From Chrysomallon squamiferum (taxonomy: Eukaryota > Mollusca > Gastropoda > Neomphalida > Peltospiridae), in assembly GCA_012295275.1 (NCBI GenBank), contig CM022678.1:14657759-14721758 (forward strand): a DNA stretch of 64,000 bases, given 5' to 3'. Made by a program: the position numbers and the translations under genes. Position 1 is the first letter of the stretch. Each line of letters begins with the position of its first letter. Positions 13,901-27,428 of this stretch are shown in pieces. The notes under the pieces were generated by a model. The model made no database searches. It was not told the DNA's origin and worked only from the letters and a program-made list of their open reading frames with translations.

Positions 13901-16900
13901 TTTCACAAACCTGATTGTTGGATTTCCTCCATATAAAACATACACTCCAGCTTCACGATTTTGAAATATTTCATTTTTTTTAATCTGACCACGTCCACTT
14001 CCAAGGACAACAATTCCTGACCGCTTACCATGATGTATTCTGTTACTCTGAATTAAAAATAGTTTTATTAATATTTGTAGCTTTTTTAACCTTATTACCA
14101 AACAAAACATGAAGCCTAAGTTATTGTGACATCATAAGTTAAAGTTTAAATAAGCTAAACTACCAGCCAGAAAATACAGTAATCTCAATAAAAAATGTTC
14201 TTCTTTAATTTTTATTGTTTCTTTTTTTAAATCCAAAATGTATACATGAGATAAGGAGATAATGGTCAGTCTTGTGAATAATTACCATACATTATTATTT
14301 TTAAAAAAGGTTAGCAGTTTATGGTAGATTTAAAAAAAAAAAAAGTAATAATAATAATAATAATAATATTAATAATAAAACACAAATTTATTTGTCATTT
14401 TATTAAAATATAAAAATAAAATATTATAATTAAGTTTATATCAAAATAAATTTTATAGAATTGTTGATCTAAAAAAGGAAAAAGTACTTCTTTTTCAGAA
14501 AATTATTAAAAAATATTAATACAATTTTGCAATAAGTCAAAAGAACCAAAAAAACACCAAACAACATAAAACATAAAAAATATATTAATAAAATGATAAG
14601 CTAACAATTTATATAGAGAGGACAGTAACCTGAACTATAGGATCAGCATTCTTTCTTATGTCCAGGCCAGCCTCCGCATTCGAGTGAATGTCATTACCTT
14701 AAAGACAATAAAATTTAAAAAATTAAATATATATATATATGTATTTATACACACATGCATCACTCACACACGCACACATTTTTATTATATATTATTAAGA
14801 AAATAAATGCAGGTAAATATATATATATTTTCTTACAAATATATAATAAAATTATATAATTTCTTCAATTACTGTTTAACAGCCAAAACATAACAGTAAA
14901 GGTTAATTAAAAGTTTAAAATATAAATGCTAGACAACTTTATCATAGACGCTACAGTCTGTGACTGAAGAATTTTATTATATTTAGGTAAGAGAATATAA
15001 TTACATAGTTCAAATATAAATCAACATTCTGGTTTCCTCTTTTCTACTTTAGTAAGATATAGCTAGAGTTAAGAAACATTGTTGTGAATAATTTTTAGAG
15101 AATTTTACTTGTTTAAGTATCTGTATCAAAATTATTTTAGATTCCATAAGGCCTATTATAATGTACATTTAGTTCTGTCAGGTTATTTGTTTATATAATG
15201 ACAAAATAAACCAGTCTACCTGCTATTAAGCCAGATGATGCTAATCTCATAAATATTCCTGATGTCAGACAGTGATGTATTCTGTTCTTCAACATCACAA
15301 CCTGAAACAATTATTTATTCCAGATAAAGTGGGAAGTTCATAGAGATTGAAAAACTAATTAAATGAGTGAATCATTGCATTAGGATAAGATTGAACATTG
15401 ATGTAATTATTTAAAAAAAAGATATATATGATGTATATTTGTTTTTTTAAATATTGTTTTTTGTGCTACCCTTTAGATTTAGATCTCAGCATCTCCAAAA
15501 GAAAAACAAAAAACAAAACAAAAAAAAGAAATAAACTCATCTTGATAAATTTTATTGCCTACAGTTGTAAAAGTATAAAATGGTGTGTCATTGTGTGTAT
15601 GCATGAATGATGGTATCTTTTTAAAACAAAAAAATCATTTTGTTAATGATGATTTAACTGGTATTTATCAATACTCTTAATTTAATATATATAATGTGTG
15701 TGTGTGTGTGTGTTAAAATTTTAATGATTCTGTGTAGTAAAAATTTTTCATGAACTGGCTTAATTCTACCTTAATAAAGTGTAACTGTCTGAAAGAGGTC
15801 ATGCAAAAGTGTAACATTAGTCAGTACTGTGAAGAAATTCACTAGGGACAGTCACAACAAATGTTCACAGAAATAAACTGCTTGTCATTTAATTGTTTCA
15901 AAAATAGCTCAGTAGGTTAAAACAGTTCTTTCTTTACATTTTCATCATGTTGAATTCTCCATATAAGAGTTGATTTGATAATCAATACAAGATGTCAGGG
16001 GATAGCTGCTTTCGTAGGCAAAACAGACCAGGTTAATCACAATTAGAATTTAGATAGACTATTGTTACTGACTGAAACCCTTTTACAGAGACTGTATATT
16101 TAAAAATATTTTATAAGTAATGCTCATCCAAAATTTTACATCCAAATTTTCAGAATATTAAACATAAAATTAGAAAAGAAAATGGATTTATCAGCTGAGA
16201 AGTAATAACCATTCCCACAAATTGTTTTACATTGAAAACTTTCATAATATTAAAATAATTTTCATTTTTTATTTAATTTTCAGTCAGGTGTATTTTCTAG
16301 ACTTTGTGATATTTATATAATTATATCTGTGGCAAATAATTCTGCTATTTTACAGAAAATTGTTAGGTCTCAGATATTATTATGTATTTATTAGATACCA
16401 GATTATGTGTTTTATTAGATACCAGATTCTGTGTTGTATTAGATATTAGATTATGTGTTTTATTAGATATTAGATTATGTGTTTTGTTAGATATTGATTA
16501 TGTGTTGTATTAGATATTAGATTCTAGGTTTTATTAGATACCAGAGTCTGTGTTGTATTAGATATCAGATTGTTTTATTAGATAACCACATTATGTGTTT
16601 TCTTAGATATCAGATTATGTGTTGTATTAGATATTACATTCTGTGTTTTATTACACATTAGATTATGTGTTAGATATCAGATTATGTGTTGCATTAGGTA
16701 TCAGATTATGTGTTGTGTTAGATATTAGATTATGTGTTGTATTAGATATCAGATAATATTATTTTATTAGATAACAGTACTTACCCTTGCATTCTGTATA
16801 CATTTGATACCGTAGTCAACGTTGCTGATGTCACACTCACATATCATCGCATGTGCCTGAAGACTGACCACAACACCACCTTTACTGTGCAACACCTGAC

Positions 16901-19332
16901 ATTTGTTTATCAGACAACCTTGAATCTTGTCAAATGCAGTCACCAAAAGATTTTCCAAAGAAAAACTGAAATTTAAAAACAAATGAAAATACAGTATTTC
17001 TAAATTAAAACAAAATAAGAATATACTTCCATTTATTCATATAATATAACACTCATATAATTATTATTTATAATTCATACCTCTTGCAAATAATATTGTA
17101 CTGAAATACAGTATTATAATTTTTATAATAATAATACATAATTAACTGTATAGAAATATTCACCTGACAGAGACAGGCCTTGTCTGACTGCAGACTGATG
17201 CAACATCAGCATCAACATTATTAGCTGAGACAGAGTTGCCAACTTGTTGCATACGCAGATGTGGCAACATGATGATTGAGTCTTCACTGGAAGAAAATTC
17301 ATCAGTGTCTGTGTGTAGAATGTTGTTGTCACTGTCAGAGTCTGAGTCACTCATAGAACTCAGGTCATTAGCTGATTCTTCTGTGAAAATTATAATATAT
17401 AACATTAACATTAATATATAACATTAACTTGTAATAAACAAAGAAAAGTATAGAAACTAGTCAGTAATCTCTTATCATTCAAACACAGTAGGCATAAAGG
17501 AAAAAAGTTAAATAATAAAGTAAAAAAATGAACTTTTTCATTCTTAATAAATTAATTTTGTTATCTAGGTTTCAGTTTTACTAATGTCATAAACAAACAT
17601 TTATAAATTAATAAAAACAACATTAAAACAACTGAATAGATCTGAATTTTTCCAAACACTGATCTAAATATAAAGTTTAAACAAACCTCCAGAACTTGAT
17701 CCTCCTGAGCCAAAGTCTTCTAAAAGTGAAAGTGATTCAACATCACTGTCATACAGTGCAGAATGATCACTTCTTTCATCAGCGTTATTGTGAAGCAGTG
17801 CATCATCTCCTAGTAATGGCTGCTGTCTGCCATCACCATTTCCAGCATCATTTGGATAATCAGGAAGAGCTCTTTTATAAGAAAGTTCTCGGTGAATTAA
17901 AATGTTTGCTTCATTTTGATTTATACGACCTTCACACATATAGTGAACAAACTGACTATGACAATCTCTTTGTATGTTTTTATCACAGCCAGATGTACAA
18001 TTATTACAAACATTGAGAGAATAATCCTGATTCTGAGAGTACAAAGACATCTTTTTCATACTGGACACTTCAGATATATCATTTGCCTGATTGCGTTTGT
18101 TTGGTGAGGAAGTGTCTAGTAGTTCACTACTTGCTATGTTTGTAGCAGACTGGACAACAGAACCCTGACTTTCTGAAGATTTCATAGTTACATGAGAACT
18201 TTGATGGTCATCTTCAGAATTGTGGGTTTCCAGAACTGCATTCATTTTTTCACACAAGTGTGGAAAGGTCCAGTTTTTCTCCTCCTTCATGTAGCCTTCC
18301 ACAATGATAGATGCTATATCACTTTGAGAAAATTCACAGTTTTCAATAATACTGGCATTTATATGTTGCAGAATCACTGTGGCATGACGGAATGTACAAA
18401 AAGAAATATGGCAGGTCCCAGGATGTTGGATGTAAACCATGCCATCCTCCAGAATACAGTTGTCCATTTGCATAAAACCTGATCTTATCTACAACATAAT
18501 TAACCATGTAAGTAAACAAAAGCCAGTTATACATAGCCATTGACAAGATTAAAAAAACTGATCTGTTCAGTAATCTATCATTTTCAGAACACTATTAAAA
18601 TATGCAAGTAAAGTCACTATGTAAAAATATACAGATGCTAGAAAACTGTATTTGCTTCTTAACTCAAATGTGTTTACTTACCTTTAAAATGAAAGTTGTA
18701 AACCAGGGAGCCCTGAAAACCAAGTTGTTTAACCTGGCTGTAATTGCCACTTGTTCTATGGACACTACAAGAATGACACTTCCAAGTTCACCATGGCCTA
18801 CAAGCTCAAATGGAATTTTTGATGACATTTCAAACTGTTCATCATAGATGCCTGGGTAGACTTCAATCCTGTCGTAACTATTGGCAACTGCTAAAGCGCT
18901 TTTTAATGATTCATGTTCTAAACCAGGTCCAACTTTGATGACCTTTCTTTCCCTTCTTCTTTTCAAAGCATATAAACAGCTGGAATGTTTATGTTCTGTT
19001 GAAATCCGTGACCAGTAATGGACTGAGACATAGTGCTCCATAAATGCTTTCTTCCATGAAGGTGGGTCACATGTAACTTTGAGTGGCCAATATGGATGTC
19101 TCCAGTCAATGCACTTCAAGTAGAGTTCCTTCCATCGAGTAGAGTCTAAACTATTGACAAGATCATTCCATGTTTTATTTACTAGACTTGCCTGACAGAG
19201 TTCTAAAGCTGATAAATACGAGAGAATCATCTGCCAGATTTCCCATGGTAATCCAGATTTATCTCCTGGCAAAACTTTGCTGTGAGCAGTAGTGTCAGTT
19301 TTCACTGTTGTTGTAGACATTTTCATATATTT
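9094..19332 (-). CDS. FBXO10: F-box only protein 10 (FBXO10-like)
   Basis: Substrate receptor of an SCF ubiquitin ligase: the F-box binds SKP1 and the right-handed beta-helix binds targets. Fifteen coding exons from high to low: 18682-19326 (ATG at 19326 or 19320), 17687-18488, 17164-17380, 16785-16965, 15220-15301, 14630-14697, 13911-14047, 13425-13495, 12798-12950, 12375-12481, 11861-11993, 11028-11197, 10255-10392, 9728-9903, 9094-9286. Phases agree throughout; about 1,090 residues against 956 in human. F-box at about residues 24-70 (LPWEIWQMILSYLSALELC); a Ser/Asp-rich spacer at about 275-550; then many parallel beta-helix (CASH) rungs such as GNGIYHNDNFGIVG and SISNNQGAGILSS. It lacks the UBR zinc finger of FBXO11, which favours FBXO10. 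The protein ends CRIL, a CaaX box with Leu, expected to be geranylgeranylated; human FBXO10 is reported to be prenylated at Cys953. Confidence 0.92.
10862..10915. repeat. TG microsatellite
   Basis: An uninterrupted TG run of over 50 bases in a FBXO10 intron, about 110 bases downstream, in transcript direction, of the exon at 11028-11197. Confidence 0.95.
13728..15412. repeat. Dispersed intronic repeat copies in FBXO10
   Basis: Two stretches, about 13776-13850 and 15329-15404, share a layout: GGGAAG..CA.AGAG, GAAAAACT.ATTAAAT, ATTGCATTA and GATAAGATTGAACATT or close variants. A shorter third unit lies at about 13728-13767. The copies lie in different introns; no TIR or coding capacity is seen. 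Confidence 0.6.
16370..16776. repeat. 24-bp minisatellite in FBXO10 intron
   Basis: About 16 imperfect copies of a unit near ATTAGATATTAGATTATGTG plus TTTT or TTGT. Variants alternate ATATTAG, ATACCAG and ATATCAG. The array stops a few bases from the splice donor (intron bases 16779-16784) of the exon 16785-16965. Confidence 0.9.
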
Positions 19333-19348
19333 CTAAATGTAGAAATAA

Positions 19349-19396
19349 AAAAATAAATAAAATAAAATAAAATAAAATAAAATAAAATAAAATAAC
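19349..19396. repeat. (TAAAA)n pentanucleotide repeat
   Basis: On the minus strand this reads (TTTTA)n and lies just before the probable acceptor CATTTAG at 19333, where it would supply the T-rich tract. Confidence 0.85.
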
Positions 19397-19851
19397 CTTA
19401 ACTGCACAGGATATTTTCAACTCAACTGATATTTTTAATTCTATTTTGGGTTTTTCTTGTCCTGTCACAAGCAACACTTTATGATTTGTCATTTGGTAAT
19501 AACATTGTTAATTTAGTGTACCACTTATAATAGGCACCAGTAGACAGAGAACTTATTATTATTAATTTTTTTTAATGTTTTATTTATATTACATATTGCT
19601 AGTAATAAAATAATAAAATAATATGAGAATGTTAGGACAGTATGCTGTTCTAACATTCAGTTTTATATAGAAAGGCATTAAAACAAAACCATGGTTAGAA
19701 ATAACTACTTTGCATTGATTTACTAAATTTTTGGGGGATTTATTTTACTTAGGAGAGCAATGAAATATTGTAAAATGAAAACAGTTATACCTAAGTTGTA
19801 CCTGAAATAAATAAATAAATAAATAAACTGAATTTAAATAAAGTATTGAGT

Positions 19852-19852
<1 letters not shown>

Positions 19853-19902
<50 letters not shown>
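19853..19902. repeat. AAT microsatellite
   Basis: Perfect AAT/ATA trinucleotide run of about 50 bases. Confidence 0.9.
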
Positions 19903-19903
<1 letters not shown>

Positions 19904-20455
19904 CGATCTCCATATACGCCATTATGGTTTGTTATATAAATAATAAGCGTACTGTTATGCACTCATTCTGAAAACTTTGTTTATGATCATTAACAGCATT
20001 GCTCATCCAAATTTATTTCCAGATTACACTAATTCATTAAAAAATAATTATATTTAATCTTCATAAAAGTTATATTAACGTTATAACAAACATTATTAAC
20101 TAATGTTAAGGATAATGCGATGATCTATCGGTTTACAAATTGACGTCTGCAAGAACCTGCTTTTCCTCTTAATTCAAGTTTTATAATTAAATAATTATAA
20201 AAAGATGAAATATCATGCATTATGGTTGTGTAAATAATGGATTTAGCAAATATTAATAATTTTAAAAAGTTTGATAAATAATAAAAAGGTCATCCACAAT
20301 GAGCTTTTTTCTGAAATCTTTTCCGAATCTTTTTTAAGTCGCTAAGGACGCGCAATCATTATCATGACTATAAAGTGAAATGGTAATAACAAAATTCACA
20401 ACGATTTAGCCTTTGATAACAGCCGAAATTGCTGTAACATTTTTTTATTACTTAC

Positions 20456-20556
20456 CTAATGCAACCTTGTTTTGTAATTAACAGTACATGGTTAAACAAC
20501 CGAAGAAATACACTGACGATAGAACTGTTTATGTGCAGGAACTGTAGCAGCCATCT
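20456..20556 (-). other. FBXO10: Probable non-coding first exon of FBXO10
   Basis: A strong donor GTAAGT (20450-20455) could join the acceptor at 19333-19334, six bases upstream of the first FBXO10 ATG. The upstream part reads AACAAGATGGCTGC, like promoter-proximal AAGATGGC (YY1-type) elements. That ATG opens a 20-codon upstream frame ending before the donor. The 5' limit is a guess. Confidence 0.4.
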
Positions 20557-21433
20557 TGTTCCTTTTTAATTAATTTTTTTTATTATTCCTATTGGGACGC
20601 GGTCTCATTGATCAGTTTATCGTACTTTTGTGAATACAACATAGTGATTATAGCTGTAATTAATGATTTTTGTTTAGGTATTTTTTATTTAATACTAAAT
20701 AGTACTTTATTATTTTAATATATATATATATATATCTTAATTTATTAGAATGAGAATTAAAGTAATTTATGTTTGTTTAACGTTTAATTTTTTGTTTCTT
20801 TCTATCAGTGTTTTACCGGGAAAGTAAATCGTGAATATTATTGTTCAAGAAATTAATTGTGCTTTTATGTCTGGAAACCAAAGTTGTCATACGTGCGCTA
20901 ACAGTTCATAATAGCTCATATGTGTATATGTGGTGTTTAAATATATATTGCAAACAGACAAATGTGTTTTTCAATCATACACTTTGATTGCTACATTCTC
21001 ATTATACACAGACATGTATACAAACATTCCTGAAGACACATTCACACACACCATGAATACAACAACACATCGACATTCTGTACCACATTATAATATATGA
21101 CAAATACAAATGAAATATACAACAGCAGAATACACTCACTTGCATACACGTTCAGAGAAATGGAAATATTTTCTGGAGCCATTCTCAAACTTCTAGCAAA
21201 GAAAGAATATAATTTTACTTAGTTAATACAAATTGCCCATTTATTTTGTTTCTCTCTCTCTCTCTCTCTCTGTGTTAAATGAGGGTTTTGTAATTGTATG
21301 TTATTTAGGTTGGAGTAATATATTTTTGTCTTTATTTATTTTATTTTGTTTTCTTCACTGGACTTTTATTATAGATTTGTATCAATTTCTAACATTTAAT
21401 ATTTTCATTATCTTTAATTCAGGACCATATGGA

Positions 21434-21508
<75 letters not shown>

Positions 21509-21515
21509 AATAAAA
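21434..21515. repeat. AAT microsatellite
   Basis: Long AAT run followed by AAAT units; translates as poly-Asn, which explains an open frame there. Confidence 0.9.
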
Positions 21516-21971
21516 TATACAGAATGGCATTTAAATAATGAATGTATGTGGTTTCATTTTATTTAATTTCTGCTTCAACACAATTGTTATTTCTTTTCTA
21601 TGTAAATGCACTATGTAGACACAAAACAATTTCATTTAAATGTAATAAATTATTCTTTAATCCTCTTTAACAATTCTGCAACAAACAACAGAAAAAAAAA
21701 GAAACATAAAAAATAGAAAATACCATTTTGTTGAACACAAAACAAAGTTAGGCTCTGTAAAACCTAACAACTGTACATTATTCAAAACATTTAAACAACT
21801 TCTCATGATTTTCAATGAATTATTTATGTTCAGAACACCTTTTAAATTTGTTGTTGTGATTTATAAAGAAATAATTTAGACATTTATGTATAATCAATAT
21901 ATATTTATAACATGTATATTTTAGATTTTTAAAAAAAAATGAAAAATAAAAGTCATTCATTGTGGTTTTCT

Positions 21972-22370
21972 CTATTTAACAATTCTTTCTTCTTTGGCAC
22001 TAGTTTTTCTGTTCTGAGATTCTCGTTTAATTGTGTTTGAATGTACAGGAGCCGTCTGTGGTCGGTTGATTTTTGGAAACTGCTGACAGAACCACTCTTC
22101 AAACTCCTCAACAGTCATTTCCACAATCTTCTCTCTGCAAAACTCAATGGCAGCACTTATATCCGGACTGCAGATCTCCCATTCTCGAATAGTTTCCAGA
22201 ACTTTGAGAAACTTGTAAACACTTTGTTTGCTTGTATTCTCAACCTGTGAAGAGAAAATTAAAATAATAAAATTATGTATGTATAATATAACATAAAATA
22301 ATATAAAAGTTTCTAACATATTATAATCCTGTTGATATAAGGAGTAAACAAATTTATTAAAGTATTTAAC

Positions 22371-22411
<41 letters not shown>

Positions 22412-25400
22412 GGTCTTAAGAAATATTTTTTTAATGAAAACAACTAGTAATTTACAAAACTATAAAATCAATATAAAATTAAAATAAAATGTTCAAATAA
22501 ATGTTCTTGTGAAAATTATTTTGTTATTTTATTAGTTTTAACAATGTTTTATTATTATATAACGACAAAAAAATGGAAGTGCAAATGTTTATTTTTCATG
22601 CATATAATGATATATAATAATGTGATTAATGTGAACAATTAACAGAATTCAACAAGTGCAAATATTTCATTATTGTGTTAAAGGAGAGAGAAAACAAATT
22701 TTGTTTGAAACATTTAAATAAATAGATTTCAGTTTCAATAAAACTTTTTGTATTTGATTTTAAGTGAAGATTTAACTTATTAACCAGATATTTTAGTTAA
22801 GAGCAGAAATTTAAAAAATACAATTGTAACTAAATAAACATGTTTGCCAGTTCATTTAGATGTATATTTTTGATGTAAATAGTTTTATACTTACTCATGA
22901 GTAATTATAATTTTAATAATTTTTCTTTTTGACTTTTTAATAATTATTTACATCATACTGAATAAAACTGTTTATTGTGAAAAAAATAACCTGCATCGAC
23001 AAATAAACAACAACATTCATGCTCAGCATCAAACATGTGACTGTGCAGTGTTTCTTCTTGAAACATCTGTGATAAGCGTGCAATATGCACAAACAAAATT
23101 CTGCAGTAATACCTGAACCAACTGGATTTTCACAGACTTTCTCCTACATTTTGGCTATGGATGAAAACATTACACAGATATAAACACTAAACAGTTTATG
23201 TAAATACTATTTGTTCTTTGATGGGAACCACATTCTCCTTTCACTTAATGATATTAGTTATATTTTAATGAATTGGAGATTCTGATCTTATCATCAAGAG
23301 AGTTTGTTAAACACTAGGTAGTTAATAAACAGTAAAATGAGTTAATTTGAAAATAAGTGAAATATTCATATTTCTTCAATATATTTTTTATTTTAATATT
23401 TCAAATCTTAATAAATTATATCTGTTTTTAATATAAAATAATGCAGTCTACCAGAATAACAATTACACTATTTAAATATAAAAGGAAAAATAATAAAGTA
23501 AAGGTTTCTCACCAGACCAAAATTTGCTAACTTGTTGAGAATTTTCCTGTAATACCATTTTTCTTTTAAATCAGCAGGAAGACTGGAAACTAAATCAGTG
23601 TACCTGAAAGTAAAATTTAAACTATTGTACAAAAATATCTCATACAATTTTTCAAAAAAGAAAATAATCTTATTTTACTTTGCATTAAAAGAATTAGAAA
23701 AAAAGGGTTTTTTTTCAGTGTTTTATATCTTCAAAAACAGTGTCTGTGTGTTTGACACAAATGTACTTAAATACATACAGAGACATAATATATTCAGTTC
23801 ATTAATGTTAGTTATACAATTAAAGGTGTTTGATGTATTTCTTAGATCAGATGAAAAAAAATGTCCGAATCAGTAATTATGTGGATGAAATTGTGATGTT
23901 ACTCAGTAGTAGACATTAAAAATAAACTTGCCAGTTTCCTTTAAATGTAGGTTTCTTTTTAAGCTGTTCTGTGGTGGGTCGGGGTGTCAGTCCTGCACTG
24001 CCCAGTCTCATGGCTCTGAGATTCTTGTGAAAGTTGTGTCCTTCTGCTTTCATTGCCATAAACTTGTTTTGACATTTTGTCATCCGATCTCTGGAAAAAG
24101 AGAGATTTAATTATTTTAATCTGTAATGAGAGATAATTGATTTATAATTAAATCATCTTAAATACAGTTTGAATCATCAGTAAGTCAAAACTGATGTCAT
24201 AAATAAAGTTACCAAATTAAAAAGTTATTTTTTGTTTTGTTTGAACTTTATAGTAAGGATGATAGTATAAATTACAAAAATGCTTTATTATAAATATTAA
24301 TTACACAATACTTCTAACTTAAAACATATATATATAAATATTTGAAAAAGTTAATAAAAATTTACTGTGTTGAATTTTTTTTTTATCATTTTAAATTAGA
24401 CTTATTAGAAATGTACTTACGTAATACTTGTCATATTTCTGTGGAGTCGCTATGTGTAAATTAATGAAGATTGCAAAGGAAAAATAAATAAACTAACAAC
24501 AACTTAATGTAAATAACAAAATTTCTACCTGTCTATCTGTTCTAGGATATCATGCAGACTAAGAGCTTTATCCTCCAATACTTCAGAAAATTTCTGTCTC
24601 ATTTCTTGAGTCATTGGAGAGTGTTTGTTGCTAGGTAACTGTGCTTTGTATTCTAACAAAGCTGTAGTGCTTTAAAAAGAAAGATATAAAAACTAAAATT
24701 CTAAGACATATAGTTTATTAAAATAAACTTATAATATTAAAACTACTTCCTTGTAAGTTTATAATATTGTGCTCACTATTTGTTTATGTTAAAAAAAATC
24801 CTGCTTTCCAGACTTTGAATCTGTAAATGTATTTTTATCATTATCTATGTTCATTGTGGATTTATTTATCTTTGTGATTTGTCTTTATAATATATTGTGA
24901 TGCATATATTTCTAAATAATACTAAATAATTATATTATATACATGTATTTTAACATTATTTTCATAGTCTGAATCCGATCATGTATGTATGTTTATAATA
25001 TCTACCTTCTTGTCTGATCTTTATCATGTATATATATGTGCTTAGGAGTTTGAGCATGTTTTTGTAATCTCATACTTTTTCTTGTGTGCATGTTTGTTTT
25101 TAAATTTACTTTCATGACTACATATGCATGTTTATAATAATCATTTTTTATCCATCTGATCTTTGTGACACTTAGGTGTACATTTGTTTCTACATCATAC
25201 TTTCTGTTGTATGTGCATGTTTTTAAAATTATCTTCGTGATCTGATCATGTATGTCTGTGTTTATAATGATCTTTGTGGTGTGAAAAGTGTGTGCATGTG
25301 TCTGTTATGTAGATGAGTTTATAAAGTTACCTTCGAGGTCTGATCATGTGGATGTTAGCTCTGTATTCCTGAAGTGACCTTTTTTCTCTGTGAGCTGGTG

Positions 25401-26291
25401 AACTCTGCTTGTTTTCCTCATCAGCATCCTTGGTTTCAGAAAAAAAATTAAAAATAACTGCAAAACAATTTGCTAAGAAATATAACAAAAATTATAGTTT
25501 ATAACTTTTTACCTTTTTTTTTCAGTTATTGCTACAGAAAATTTATAACTTGATGAAAAAGTTGAAAAAAATAAATTAACTATTTAGAGGATTATAAGAT
25601 GTTTAAAATATATATATATATATTTTAATTGTTTTGTAAGGTTTACATTGAAATTACTTAATTTGGATGTCTTTGTTCTCATTGGCCAGTGAACTTACCA
25701 AATGTCTAGATTCACTTTTACGTTGAGTAACCTGAAATGTAAGTGTACAGGTGAATTTATTTTAAAAATCAATTAATTCATAAAGATCAAATCAACTCAA
25801 GACCACATGCAGATTTGTGTAATAAATCTACCAACTCTTATAATAAAATTCTGTACTAACAACTATGAATTAGACTAATTGTAATAAATGAAACTGAAAG
25901 AGTATCAAAAATAAAATTAAAACTCACAGTATTTGAATGTTCTTGTGATTTAGCAGATTTTCTAGATGATCGTCCATCACCATCAGTTGTACTGTTTGAA
26001 AAAAAAAAAGTTCTATGTGTTATTCTACATATAGATACTGAAACAACTTTACAAATATGTAACTATTTTTATCTGGATGTAATAATAACAAAACAGCCCT
26101 GTAAAATAATTATTTGCTACTTCAAACTGTAAATGTCATAAATATATTTTACTTAAAAAAAACCTGAAATTCCAAATACTACTACTAATAAAAAATATAT
26201 ATTAAACTTTAAAACACCTAAATTATTTAATTATCCTTACTTTGTTATATTTTATTCTTTTATTTATAACTTTTATTATAATTTAAACAAG

Positions 26292-26332
<41 letters not shown>

Positions 26333-27364
26333 GATAATCAGTTATAATAATGATGATAATGGTAACAATAATGATAATAGTAACAAAAAAATAACGATAA
26401 TATTGATGATAATAATGATAACAATAATAACAATAATAATGGTGATAATAATGATAATGATGATAATAATAATGATAATAATAATAATAAAATCTACCGA
26501 ATGTCTTTAGTCTTTATGTCTGACTTCCTGCGGGTTCTAGCCACAGTGATGTTGCCAACATCTTCCTGGGATGATTCCTTTCTTAAACTCTCATAATACT
26601 CATCAAGAAATCGAAATATACCTAAAATTATCAATCATTATTTTTACATTACTTATAATTTTATCTATACATGCTCTGTGTATGTTCAAATAATTATATT
26701 AATGTCTTCTTTTGTTTATATAAGCATATTTTAATGTACTTATCTGTTTGTGGGGATGTGTATGTGTGTGAAATATACCAATGCAACTGTGAATGCATGG
26801 AAGCTGAACTATTTCCTTTTAAATAAATCAATATAACTAATCAATTTAGAATGTGTAAAAAAAAAGTATTTACTGTTATCTTATTATGGAAAATGAAGTA
26901 AACCTACTCTCAGAATATTGTATCTCATCAGTTCATGACGATTTTTTTCAATATTTACTTACATAAAATGATATTATTAAAAAATGCATAAAATATACTG
27001 ATTGTTAACGTCTTGTAGAAAATGAAATAAATTTACTCGTGTATATTTCATATAATAATGCTATAAAGACTTTTTATTTAAACATTTATCTGCATGAAAT
27101 GAAATCATTGTAAAAGTATTTATTTTTAACCTGCTGTGGGACGTGAAATCAACTTACTCTTGTTATATGAAGCGTCACTGGAGTCTTCTTCTGTATTGGA
27201 GTCTGTGTTGTCTTTTCCCTGTTTTTCCATGGCTGTTGTCAGGTTCAGTTGCTGTGAAGAACTGGCGCTGCTAGGTGGAGGGGAAACAGAGGACCGAGGA
27301 CCAAGGAATGTGCTGCGTCGACCAACTGGACGAGACTTAAATATACTACTTTTCTTTACCTGTA

Positions 27365-27428
<64 letters not shown>

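Larger units (their letters stand above)
19333..21971. other. FBXO10 5' region and gap to CCDC60
   Basis: No protein gene is supported. Contents: a probable 5' UTR intron and first exon of FBXO10 (to about 20556), AAT repeats at 19853-19902 and 21434-21515, short TA and TC repeats, and the 3' flank of CCDC60. The Asn-rich frame at 21.2-21.5 kb is a translation of the AAT repeat. Confidence 0.6.

Noticed and set aside
21233-21505. Asn-rich frame
   Set aside because: Encoded by the AAT microsatellite; no splice or domain support.
22985-23170. Less AT-biased patch in a CCDC60 intron, possible extra exon
   Set aside because: Stops in all frames near the candidate splice sites and no similarity recognised.
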